Shown in pieces: positions 1 through 6,950 of a DNA stretch of 22,131 nt. The DNA comes from JACVSF01 sp036702855. Its GTDB lineage: Bacteria > Cyanobacteriota > Cyanobacteriia > Phormidesmidales > Phormidesmidaceae. Both the position numbers and the translations under genes were made by a program. The notes beneath the pieces are model-generated. The model had not been told where the DNA came from and did no database searches. It worked only from the letters and a program-made list of their open reading frames with translations. The stretch is taken from contig DATNQF010000072.1 of assembly GCA_036702855.1 (NCBI GenBank), positions 1 to 22,131 on the forward strand, read 5' to 3'. The stretch's first letter is position 1. Every line of letters begins with the position of its first letter.

Positions 1-363
1 GTAAAGCGAATCTAGAAACGAACGCTTTGCTAGGAGAGTAAGCAAGGTTGGCGGCATTGTTCCCTTCAAGCAGCCTTTCTGTCTCGACCCCAAGCTTATA
101 AGGTCTATCAACATACTGTGGTTGTGGACCTGATTAGTTGCCTTGGGTACTGAGACAGAGAGTCTTCGCTACAGATTTTGGTCAACCTCTATGACCCTGT
201 CATCTTGGGAGATCCATTGATGCTTAAGGCAGATGCTCAGGGCGTCAGGGCGATTTATGCCTTTTTTCCTAAAGAGGTAAAATCCGCCTGAGCTTGAGCA
301 GGAAACACAGTTTGGTGGTTAACTACTGCTTAAGATTGAGGAAAGCACCCTGAACCATCATTC
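1..363. other. Leading non-coding stretch, possible decayed coding remnant
   Basis: No open frame here has a plausible start, ribosome site and recognisable product. One plus-strand frame reads coherently from about 100 to 150, meets TGA at 151-153, then continues open to a TGA near 291, with segments such as VVVDLISCLG and ILVNLYDPVILGDP. That pattern could be the tail of a gene broken by a stop or frameshift, but I do not recognise the family and the upstream part is outside the window. No promoter for the following gene stands out. Confidence 0.25.
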
Positions 364-1560
364 ATGCTCAGCCAGATTCAAGCGATCGCAGACGAGATCA
401 CGCCCCGCCTGATCGAAATTCGCCGCCACTTGCACAGTCACCCTGAACTGAGTGGCCAGGAGTATAAAACAGCCGCCTATGTAGCAGGGGTGATGTCCTC
501 CTGCGGGCTGCGGGTACAGGAATTGATCGGCAAAACAGGCGTTGTAGCGGAGTTAGAGGGCAATGGCACTACGCCTCTGCTAGCGGTTCGAGCCGACATG
601 GATGGGCTGCCCATTGCTGAGCGCACCGAGCTTGACTTTATCTCTAATCAGCCCGGCATTATGCACGCTTGCGGCCATGATGTGCATACCACTGTGGGGC
701 TGGGGGCGGCCATGATCTTGTCTCGTCTGGACTGCCCAGCCGTTGGCAAGACCCGTTTTCTCTTTCAACCTGCTGAGGAAACAGCCCAAGGTGCCCGTTG
801 GATGATTGAAGATGGGGTGATGCAGGATGTGGCAGCGATTTTTAGCCTCCACGCCTATCCCTCCATTCGAGCAGGGACAATTGGAATTCGCTACGGGGCG
901 CTAACAGCAGCAGCAGATGACCTAGAGATCGTTATCCTCGGTGAGTCGGGCCATGGAGCCCGACCCCATGAAGCGGTGGATGCCATTTGGATTGCCTCCC
1001 AAGTGGTTACGACGCTGCAACAGTCAATCAGTCGCACCCAAAACCCGCTGCATCCAGTGGTGCTAACTATCGGCCATATCAACGGTGGGCGGGCTGCTAA
1101 CGTGATTGCCGATCGGGTGACGCTCTTAGGTACGGTGCGATCGCTTCATCCCGATACTCGCAGTCGCTTGCCTCAGTGGATCGAAAAAATTGTGGCGGGG
1201 GTATGCGAACCCTATGGGGCCAAGTTTGAAATCAACTATCGCCGGGGGGTGCCCTCCGTGCTTAATGACCCGGAGTTAACCCAAATCACTGAAGCTTGCG
1301 CTGAAGCTGCCTTGGGCCGCGACCATGTTCAGCTCATTTACGAGCCGTCCCTAGGGGCAGAGGATTTTTCTCTCTATCTAGAGCACGCGCCGGGAACGAT
1401 GTTTCGCCTAGGGGTTGGGTTTGCCAACCGGGCTACCAACTACCCTTTGCACCATCCCAAGTTTGAAGTGGATGAAGCGGCCATTATTACTGGGGTGGTG
1501 ACGATGGCTTACTCGGTCTGCGCCTACTGGGAAGGGCTGTGCGATCGTGATGGTGCATAG
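364..1560 (+). CDS. M20 family metal-dependent amidohydrolase (N-acyl-amino-acid / hippurate hydrolase type)
   Basis: 398-aa cytoplasmic enzyme expected to hydrolyse an N-acyl or amide bond of amino-acid conjugates with a two-metal centre. Visible family motifs are MHACGHDVHTT (Cys103, His105), the QPAEET pair Glu138-Glu139, His163 in SLHAYP, GAEDF near residue 336 and the C-terminal LHHPKF with His363. These are the five metal-ligand regions of the M20D group, and all are intact. The central part (about 180-290) is the usual lid/dimerisation domain, including the GHINGG segment. The length fits the family. The ATG is the first in frame; only a weak purine run (GAGGAAAG, about 20 nt upstream) is seen. 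Substrate cannot be told from sequence: the family includes auxin-conjugate hydrolases, hippuricases and aminoacylases. No signal peptide is seen. Confidence 0.9.
   Translation: MLSQIQAIADEITPRLIEIRRHLHSHPELSGQEYKTAAYVAGVMSSCGLRVQELIGKTGVVAELEGNGTTPLLAVRADMDGLPIAERTELDFISNQPGIMHACGHDVHTTVGLGAAMILSRLDCPAVGKTRFLFQPAEETAQGARWMIEDGVMQDVAAIFSLHAYPSIRAGTIGIRYGALTAAADDLEIVILGESGHGARPHEAVDAIWIASQVVTTLQQSISRTQNPLHPVVLTIGHINGGRAANVIADRVTLLGTVRSLHPDTRSRLPQWIEKIVAGVCEPYGAKFEINYRRGVPSVLNDPELTQITEACAEAALGRDHVQLIYEPSLGAEDFSLYLEHAPGTMFRLGVGFANRATNYPLHHPKFEVDEAAIITGVVTMAYSVCAYWEGLCDRDGA
382..389. repeat. HIP1 octamers GCGATCGC (first of about 17)
   Basis: The palindrome GCGATCGC occurs at 382-389, 1137-1144, 1847-1854 and roughly at 2605, 3139, 3614, 4552, 7661, 10648, 12155, 13291, 13762, 14022, 14697, 20170, 20391 and 21362. 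This is about one per 1.3 kb, far above chance, and is a hallmark of many cyanobacterial genomes. None is seen between about 14.7 and 20.2 kb, or between 7.7 and 10.6 kb. Confidence 0.9.
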
Positions 1561-1810
1561 TTTAGAGAACTCATGGTTTAGATCCCGCTCAATAGGGCTA
1601 CCAGTTCAAGGTTTGCCGATATTAGCTATCGCCAGAGAAAAGCCAGGGAAGCTTGGCTTAAAAATCCTGAAGGGAGTGCGATATACTTGGCTCCGGTCTA
1701 GTCAAGTCTACTGCGCCACCTGGAGCTTCTTAGGCAAAACTCCAGCTATGGAATGAGCTCAGACATCTTTTAGGCCGATGAAATATGCCCTGGAAATCGC
1801 CAAACTTTAA

Positions 1811-1841
1811 GGATGCTGTAGGGCATCCCCTGCTGTTTTTT
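1811..1841 (+). terminator. Possible weak intrinsic terminator
   Basis: GGATGC at 1811-1816 pairs with GCATCC at 1823-1828 across a 6-nt loop. Seven bases later there is a run of six T (1836-1841). The stem is short and the T run is not adjacent, so termination of the M20 transcript here is only plausible. Confidence 0.3.
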
Positions 1842-1867
1842 AGTCTGCGATCGCATTTCGATTAGAA

Positions 1868-1872
1868 AGGAG
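1868..1872 (+). promoter_or_regulatory. Ribosome binding site that fixes a TTG start
   Basis: AGGAG within AAAGGAGA lies 8 nt before TTG at 1881. No ATG or GTG competes at a proper distance, so this site supports the TTG as the true start of the M17 peptidase. Confidence 0.75.
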
Positions 1873-1880
1873 ACCTGATC

Positions 1881-3224
1881 TTGCCCGATACTATTCCCCT
1901 CTTTTTGGTTGATGAGGCCCAAATCAAAAGCCAACATGCGGACAGCCAGAGTTGGTTAGCGGTTTCTGGCTTTAAGGGTGATCCGGGTACGTTCTGCCTG
2001 GTGCCCAACTCCCAAGGAGAGGTCGGGAAAGTTTTGGTGGGTAAGCCCCAGCCCATTGATACTTGGACGCTTGGCAACCTGCCACAACAACTGCCGCCTC
2101 AACAGTATCATTTGGCTGACGAGTGGTCAGCCGAAGAGGCCACTCGCCTTTATCTGGGGTGGCAACTGGGCCAGTACCGATTTACCCAGTACAAGCACGC
2201 CCCGCAAAAACCTGGCGCTCGGTTGGTACCTCCTGAAAAAGCCGACTGTGCCTATGTTGAAGCGGCGACTGAATCAGCTTACCTAGCCCGAGATCTCATC
2301 AACACTCCGGCCAACGATATGGGGCCTGCTGATTTAGCCAATCGAGTGCTGGAGGTGGCCGACAAATTCCAAGCGGACGTTCGGGTGATTGTAGGCGACG
2401 ACCTTCTCACCCAGGACTATCCCCTGATTCATGCAGTGGGCCGAGCCAATGATCAGCCTCCTCGGCTGATAGATCTCCACTGGGGAGACCCTGAAGCACC
2501 CAAAGTAACGCTAGTGGGCAAGGGAGTCTGCTTTGATACAGGCGGACTAGACATCAAAAATGCCAGCGGCATGCTGATGATGAAGAAGGATATGGGTGGG
2601 GCTGCGATCGCACTTGGGCTAGCCTCCCTGGTCATGAAGCTACGCCTGCCTGTGCGCCTGCGATTGTTGATTCCCGCTGTCGCTAACAGCATTTCGGCCA
2701 ACGCTATGCGTCCCTTGGATGTGCTGCCGTCCCGCCGAGGAATTACGGTCGAGGTTGGCAACACAGATGCCGAAGGCCGTCTAGTCCTGGCTGATGCGCT
2801 GTGGGAAGCAGCCAGCGAAGACCCCGATCTGCTGATCGACTGTGCTACCCTCACCGGAGCCGCTCGCGTTGCTCTGGGCACAGAACTCCCTGTTGTCTTC
2901 TGTAACCATCCCGAAACTGTCAATGCCCTACTCGAATCGGGTCAGGCCGTGGATGATCTGCTCTGGCAACTGCCGCTGCACCAGCCCTACCGAAATATGT
3001 TGGAGAGCAAGGTAGCCGACATCTCCAATGTTTCCAGTGGTTCCTACGGCGGTTCAATTACAGCAGCTCTGTTTCTGCAGGAATTCGTCAAACCAACAAT
3101 TCCCTGGATTCACATTGATGTGATGGCCTGGAATGTGCGATCGCTTCCCGGTCGACCCGAAGGCGGCGAAGGCATGGCGATGCGAGCGTTGTTTGAGCTA
3201 ATTCGGCGGCAGTTTCATAAGTAG
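1881..3224 (+). CDS. M17 family leucyl-aminopeptidase-type metallopeptidase
   Basis: 447-aa cytoplasmic two-metal exopeptidase that should release N-terminal residues from peptides. The M17 catalytic set is complete and keeps the spacing of E. coli PepA (constant offset of 56): Lys214, Asp219, Asp237, Asp296 and Glu298 as metal ligands, Lys226 and Arg300 as catalytic residues, the last three lying in the signature NTDAEGRL. The N-terminal domain is shorter than in PepA of about 500 residues, so this belongs to the shorter M17 branch and I do not assign pepA. The start is TTG, backed by a strong AGGAG 8 nt upstream. It lies 320 nt after the M20 gene on the same strand, so co-transcription is possible but not shown. 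It ends 76 nt from a convergent small gene. Confidence 0.92.
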   Translation: MPDTIPLFLVDEAQIKSQHADSQSWLAVSGFKGDPGTFCLVPNSQGEVGKVLVGKPQPIDTWTLGNLPQQLPPQQYHLADEWSAEEATRLYLGWQLGQYRFTQYKHAPQKPGARLVPPEKADCAYVEAATESAYLARDLINTPANDMGPADLANRVLEVADKFQADVRVIVGDDLLTQDYPLIHAVGRANDQPPRLIDLHWGDPEAPKVTLVGKGVCFDTGGLDIKNASGMLMMKKDMGGAAIALGLASLVMKLRLPVRLRLLIPAVANSISANAMRPLDVLPSRRGITVEVGNTDAEGRLVLADALWEAASEDPDLLIDCATLTGAARVALGTELPVVFCNHPETVNALLESGQAVDDLLWQLPLHQPYRNMLESKVADISNVSSGSYGGSITAALFLQEFVKPTIPWIHIDVMAWNVRSLPGRPEGGEGMAMRALFELIRRQFHK

Positions 3225-3239
3225 AGAGTAGGGATAGAG

Positions 3240-3288
3240 GGCAGAAGGGATGAGGATGACATTTTGTGGCATTAATGCCCCTTCTGCC
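3240..3288. repeat. Nested inverted repeat between convergent genes
   Basis: GGCAGAAGGG (3240-3249) pairs perfectly with CCCTTCTGCC (3279-3288), and inside the loop GGCATTAATGCC (3268-3279) is itself a palindrome that competes with the outer arm at one base. The purine-rich left arm and pyrimidine-rich right arm resemble sequences in the flv3-flv1 spacer (12241-12397). It may act as a two-way terminator, but no clean T run follows. Confidence 0.55.
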
Positions 3289-3300
3289 TTTCTCCTTCTC

Positions 3301-3522
3301 CTAAAACTCCAACTGCTCTCGGTAGAGAGACTTCACAAGGTTGTCGAGCTGTTCGTCGGGACAACATTCGATTAGGACATCAAAGGCGTCTAACAATTTG
3401 GCGGCGCTGTCGCCCAGCATGGGGCTAAGACCCCATACATCGTCTACCCAGTCACGGGGGCGGGTGTCCTCGAAAATCATGCGTTCGAGCAGTTTTTTGG
3501 CTTCGGTCTTAGATACGCTCAT
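3301..3522 (-). CDS. Small conserved-type hypothetical protein downstream of menD
   Basis: 73-aa soluble acidic protein, beginning MSVSKTEAKKLLERM and ending YREQLEF. It looks mostly helical with two cysteines side by side (IECCPDEQ). I do not recognise a named family. I chose the ATG at 3520-3522 and not the longer open frame, because the 28 extra residues would run into the end of menD and are rich in Pro and Ser with no domain character. It starts 34 nt after the menD stop on the same strand, so it is probably co-transcribed with menD. No good ribosome site is visible. Its link to quinone synthesis is positional only. Confidence 0.6.
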   Translation of the reverse strand: MSVSKTEAKKLLERMIFEDTRPRDWVDDVWGLSPMLGDSAAKLLDAFDVLIECCPDEQLDNLVKSLYREQLEF

Positions 3523-3556
3523 GGACGGTAAGGAGTGAGGGTGAGGGGATATTGTA

Positions 3557-5401
3557 TCAGGGGATTTGGGCCAGGGTGTTGAGCAAAGTTTGGCGAAACG
3601 GGGCATCGACTTTGCGATCGCACCTCACCTCCAACACCCGCATTCCAGTCTCAGGCAACATGCTCAATCGCTGGGAAAACACCGTCCAATTGGCAATCTG
3701 CTCATACTCAACACCGTAGGCCGCACATAGCTTGGCGATATCAACCTGTTGCGGGGTGGCAAAATACGCCTCAAAGGGAGGCTCGAACTTAGCGATAGGC
3801 AGCATCTCAAAAATGCCACCACCGTTGTTGTTGATTAGCACAATGGTCAGGTGTCCCTGGATCTGGGGGCGGTTGAGAAAGCCGTTGGTGTCGTGCAACA
3901 GGGCTAGATCTCCGGTCAGCAGCACGGTGGGTTGATTGCGGTGGGCAACGCCCATTGCCGTAGAGAGGGTGCCATCAATGCCGTTTGCGCCTCGGCTAAA
4001 AAAGGGCTGGATGCCTCGCTCATTGGGAGGCCAGAACCACTCAATATCCCGCACTGGCATGCTGTTGGCGATAACCAGGGGTGTTCCTGCGGGCAAGATC
4101 TGCGACAGTAGCCAGCAGACCTTGCTTTCGATCAGGTCAGTTAGCGGCTCAAACGTTTGGTCCATCCGCTGCCTCACCTTGGTTTCAAGTTCTAACCAAG
4201 TTTTTAGGTAGGCTGTGTCAACGTTCTCCTCCCCCTCAAAAGATTGAGCCAATGCCTCCACCGATAACGCGATGCTCACTGCTTTACCGTGAAGTGGGTC
4301 GAGGTTGCGGTATCCCTCATCCACCACCCACCGCAGCGGATCTGTCTTTTCTAACCACTGCCGCAAGGTTTTGCTGGTAGGTAGAGGGCCGATTTGGATA
4401 ACTTGCTCAGGCATTAATTCTTGGGCTAGCTCTGGCTGTCGCAAAATCGCATCGTAAGTTGTGACCAGGTTGGGATTGAGAGATGCATAGTTGCGCAGGG
4501 GGGACAGCCCTTCCGCTAAAACAGGCCAGTTGAGTTGTCGGGAGAGGGTTGCGATCGCACGACAATACACCTCTGCATTTGCAGGTTGAGCTGGACCCGC
4601 AACAATTAAACCGCGAGGGGAGAGGGGAGGGAGGAGAGAGGAGAACGTAGGGAGGTGATGGGTAGGGGCACAAGGCTTTGTGCCCCGCAACTGGTAACCG
4701 GAAGGGGAAGACAGAGGAAGAAAATTTTGTGCATCCAACGCTGAAGCTCTGCTTATTTCCAGGTCACGCCCTACCCTGCTTAAGGAAGCCTGTCGCACTC
4801 CAAAAAAGAAGGATTCATCGACCAGATCCGTTAACGCTGACGTGGTCCCGTCTTCCAAGGGTGCTAGCGGGTCACGAAAAGGGCAGTTCAAATGGACAGG
4901 GCCAGGTACTGGAGTTAATGCCTGCGTCCAAGCTTGTATCAGCGTCTGACGTAAATAGCGCAGTAGCCCCAGATCTGCCATTGGAAGCGCCAGTTCTGCA
5001 TACCAATTGGGAAAGTTGCCAAACAGCTTCTGCTGGTCGATAGTTTGTCCCGAGGCACACTCGCGCATCTCTGGAGGACGATCTGCTGTCAGCACAAGCA
5101 GCGGTACCTGGCTTTCTCTAGCCTCGATCACTGCTGGGTAGTAGTTGGCCCCTGCTGTGCCTGAGGTACAGACCAGCACGACAGGCCTGCCAGTACGTTT
5201 CGCTAACCCAAGTCCCAGAAAAGCCGCCGATCGCTCGTCCAGCACAGGGATTGCTTCGACTGCAACATGGGCTGCAAATGCCACAGTCAAGGGGGTAGAG
5301 CGTGATCCCGGTGAAATGACTGCTGTCTCTAAGCCAAGCTGCGCAAGAGTTTCCACCAGGACCGAAGCCCAGAGAGAATTGGTGTTACGAAAATCAAGCA
5401 T
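3557..5401 (-). CDS. menD: MenD, SEPHCHC synthase (thiamine-diphosphate enzyme of phylloquinone synthesis)
   Basis: 614-aa enzyme joining isochorismate and 2-oxoglutarate, with loss of CO2, to give SEPHCHC; in cyanobacteria the pathway ends in phylloquinone, the A1 cofactor of photosystem I. The N-terminal pyrimidine domain shows SPGSRSTPL (30-38) and the catalytic Glu56 in LDERSAAF, then CTSGTAGANYYPAVIEA. The central domain has RGLIVAGPAQP, and the C-terminal diphosphate-binding domain has LTGDLALLHD and LINNNGGGIFEMLP. E. coli MenD is about 556 aa; the excess lies around residues 204-264, where the DNA contains a palindrome and a pyrimidine tract typical of intergenic repeats. The reading frame remains open, so the enzyme is probably active. 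No strong ribosome site precedes the ATG at 5399-5401. The partner enzyme, isochorismate synthase, is encoded at 7963-9381. Confidence 0.96.
   Translation of the reverse strand: MLDFRNTNSLWASVLVETLAQLGLETAVISPGSRSTPLTVAFAAHVAVEAIPVLDERSAAFLGLGLAKRTGRPVVLVCTSGTAGANYYPAVIEARESQVPLLVLTADRPPEMRECASGQTIDQQKLFGNFPNWYAELALPMADLGLLRYLRQTLIQAWTQALTPVPGPVHLNCPFRDPLAPLEDGTTSALTDLVDESFFFGVRQASLSRVGRDLEISRASALDAQNFLPLSSPSGYQLRGTKPCAPTHHLPTFSSLLPPLSPRGLIVAGPAQPANAEVYCRAIATLSRQLNWPVLAEGLSPLRNYASLNPNLVTTYDAILRQPELAQELMPEQVIQIGPLPTSKTLRQWLEKTDPLRWVVDEGYRNLDPLHGKAVSIALSVEALAQSFEGEENVDTAYLKTWLELETKVRQRMDQTFEPLTDLIESKVCWLLSQILPAGTPLVIANSMPVRDIEWFWPPNERGIQPFFSRGANGIDGTLSTAMGVAHRNQPTVLLTGDLALLHDTNGFLNRPQIQGHLTIVLINNNGGGIFEMLPIAKFEPPFEAYFATPQQVDIAKLCAAYGVEYEQIANWTVFSQRLSMLPETGMRVLEVRCDRKVDAPFRQTLLNTLAQIP
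4609..4690 (-). repeat. Palindromic repeat-like insertion inside menD
   Basis: GGGGCACAA (4665-4673) and TTGTGCCCC (4678-4686) form a perfect 9-bp hairpin with a GGCT tetraloop, preceded by GGGTA. Next to it, 4609-4660 is almost pure purine on the plus strand (pyrimidine on the coding strand). Together they encode a Pro/Ser/Leu-rich linker (about residues 239-264). Both parts resemble intergenic DNA: compare GTAGGGGGCATTG just after the Mn catalase gene. The reading frame is kept through the element. Confidence 0.6.
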
Positions 5402-5680
5402 TGTTCGGTCAGGTGTGGATGAAGCTGTAGTGAAACTGCCTCTTTGTAGTATTGACTACCCGGCGTCTTTACTGACGTAAGTTTCCTTAGAAAGAGAAAA
5501 ATGATTTGAAAAATCTGCTTCTGAAGTGGCCCAGGTTGAACGCTTATTTTGTCAAGGATAGAGCTACGGGATTGAACTTTAAGGTGTTTTAGATTGCAAG
5601 TCTTGAAATTTAAGCTGTCCCTTTTTGCCCATCTCTTTCTAGTTGACGATTAATACTCTTATATATTTCTGACTTTGTTA

Positions 5681-5843
5681 TTACCCTCAGAATTTCTATC
5701 CCTAACTATCGGCAGAGAACCCTAGTTAAGGAGTTGCTATTAATGAGGGTAAAGCAAACAGTATTTAGAATTCAGAGTGTTAGCAGTCATCCACAGCATT
5801 AATCCAATAGTTGTGTTTGATTCCCTCTGAATTCCTAAGGGAA
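5681..5843 (+). promoter_or_regulatory. Inverted-repeat-rich leader upstream of Mn catalase
   Basis: TTACCCTCA (5681-5689) is complementary to TGAGGGTAA (5744-5752), and inside it TAACT (5703-5707) to AGTTA (5724-5728). Next, GAATTCAGAG (5768-5777) is complementary to CTCTGAATTC (5825-5834). The right arm of that pair overlaps a smaller hairpin, TTCCCT (5821-5826) with AGGGAA (5838-5843), so the two cannot form together. The last stem ends 6 nt before the ribosome site AGGAG at 5850-5854. This could be a regulated leader or operator set; no known riboswitch class is recognised. Confidence 0.4.
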
Positions 5844-5849
5844 ACTCAT

Positions 5850-5854
5850 AGGAG
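5850..5854 (+). promoter_or_regulatory. Ribosome binding site deciding the catalase start
   Basis: AGGAG lies 7 nt before ATG at 5862. It supports the internal ATG over the longer upstream TTG reading, which adds 17 residues not typical of the family. Confidence 0.8.
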
Positions 5855-5861
5855 TATAGAG

Positions 5862-6854
5862 ATGTTTCATCACTCTAAGGAATTACAATTTAATGCCCGT
5901 GTGTCCGGCCCCGATCCTCGCTTTGCTAGCCTATTGCTAGAGCAGTTTGGCGGACCCAACGGTGAACTCAAAGCGGCCATGCAGTACTTTGTGCAGGCAT
6001 TTGCGGCCCGACAGCCTTATCCTGACAAGTATGACTTGCTCATGGATATTGCCACTGAAGAGTTCAGCCACTTGGAAATTGTGGGTGCTACTATCACGAT
6101 GCTGCTAGATGGCGTCAATGGGGCGCTTAAAGAGGCGGCTGATAGTAATCCAATTATGAGTTTCTTGAAAGGAAATGCCGCCAAAGAGGAGATGGTTCAC
6201 CAGGCAATGGTCAATCCTCAATTCCTAGCACTATCAGGCGGTGGTCCCCGCGTTACTGACAGTCAGGGAACTCCTTGGTCAGGAAATTTTGTCAATGCTA
6301 ATGGCGATCTAACAGTAGATTTACGCTCAGATATTGCAGCAGAATCTAGGGCGAAAATTGTCTATGAATATCTGATTCAGTTCACCGATGACCCTTATGT
6401 AAAAGACACATTGCGCTTCTTGATGACACGGGAAGTAGCCCACTTCCAGATGTTCTCCGCAGCGCTAGACACGATTGAGCCCAACTTTCCACCAGGCGTG
6501 CTGCAAGGTGACCCCCGATTCACCCATACTTACTTCAACATGTCGAACGGGGTTAGTGCTCGCGGCCCGTGGAACGAAGGTCAGGGGCCATGGCAGTCGG
6601 GCGAGCAGTGGGTCTACATTGACGACCCTGTAGAGCACGTTATCCAGAGCGAGGGATTGGTCAAGGATTACCCAGTTGAGGGCAACCAGCACACTCCCGA
6701 TGAAATGAAGCAGAAGGAGCGCAAACTGGGCGCAATGCGAAGTCAGGAGGTGAAGTCAGCCGTAGGTGGCGGTGCGAACCAGTGGTCTTCCTACCCTCAG
6801 ACCACGCTCGAAAGCCCCAAGGTGATTGAAGAGACTCAGAAGCAGAGTAAGTAG
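5862..6854 (+). CDS. Manganese catalase (non-haem, dimanganese)
   Basis: 330-aa ferritin-like four-helix protein that splits H2O2 into water and O2 with a dimanganese centre. The start at 5862 gives MFHHSKELQFNARV, the usual family beginning, and has AGGAG 7 nt upstream. Predicted Mn ligands are all present: Glu35, Glu67 and His70 in EEFSHLE, Glu161 in AAESRAK, and His194 in REVAHFQ, with spacing close to that of the Lactobacillus plantarum enzyme. The C-terminal tail (about 285-330) is charged and low in complexity, as is common in the family. A long leader with inverted repeats precedes it. It is followed after 96 nt by a DsbA-like gene on the same strand, and a GC-rich hairpin separates the two. 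It likely acts in peroxide defence in the cytoplasm. Confidence 0.95.
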   Translation: MFHHSKELQFNARVSGPDPRFASLLLEQFGGPNGELKAAMQYFVQAFAARQPYPDKYDLLMDIATEEFSHLEIVGATITMLLDGVNGALKEAADSNPIMSFLKGNAAKEEMVHQAMVNPQFLALSGGGPRVTDSQGTPWSGNFVNANGDLTVDLRSDIAAESRAKIVYEYLIQFTDDPYVKDTLRFLMTREVAHFQMFSAALDTIEPNFPPGVLQGDPRFTHTYFNMSNGVSARGPWNEGQGPWQSGEQWVYIDDPVEHVIQSEGLVKDYPVEGNQHTPDEMKQKERKLGAMRSQEVKSAVGGGANQWSSYPQTTLESPKVIEETQKQSK

Positions 6855-6864
6855 GTCTGCTGTA

Positions 6865-6888
6865 GGGGGCATTGCTTTCAATGCCCCC
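6865..6888. repeat. Perfect 10-bp hairpin after the Mn catalase gene
   Basis: GGGGGCATTG (6865-6874) pairs with CAATGCCCCC (6879-6888) across a CTTT loop, 10 nt after the catalase stop. No T run follows, so it is more likely a dispersed palindromic repeat or an mRNA-stabilising structure than an intrinsic terminator. Its left border TGTAGGGGGCA resembles GGTAGGGGCA of the palindrome inside menD. Confidence 0.65.
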
Positions 6889-6950
6889 CAAGAAGTGTTC
6901 TATACACCTACGAATTGATTGATCTCCTTTCACTCTTTAGACGAGATTCA

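Larger units (their letters stand above)
1561..1880. other. 320-nt intergenic region between the M20 and M17 genes
   Basis: No supported gene. A 69-codon open frame overlapping the end of the M20 gene has no family resemblance and is probably chance. The region holds a short hairpin near 1811-1828, a HIP1 octamer at 1847-1854, and the ribosome site of the next gene. Confidence 0.6.
5402..5861. other. 460-nt divergent intergenic region between menD and the Mn catalase gene
   Basis: AT-rich, with no supported gene. It must hold promoters for menD (leftward) and for the catalase (rightward), but I cannot fix either: a TTGACG at 5643-5648 is followed by TATATT only 13 nt later, too close for a standard sigma-70-type promoter. 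The right part, 5681-5861, contains several inverted repeats, listed separately. Confidence 0.6.

Noticed and set aside
1547..1756. 69-codon open frame overlapping the end of the M20 gene
   Set aside because: No family resemblance, no ribosome site, and it lies mostly in a spacer; probably chance.
2453..2923. 156-codon open frame antisense to the M17 peptidase
   Set aside because: Ser/Arg-rich shadow of the catalytic domain on the plus strand.
4678..5043. 121-codon open frame antisense to menD
   Set aside because: Covered on the other strand by well-conserved MenD sequence; composition is that of a shadow frame.
5643..5667. TTGACG and TATATT as a catalase promoter
   Set aside because: Only 13 nt separate the two hexamers, too short for a standard promoter; the true promoter is not identified.
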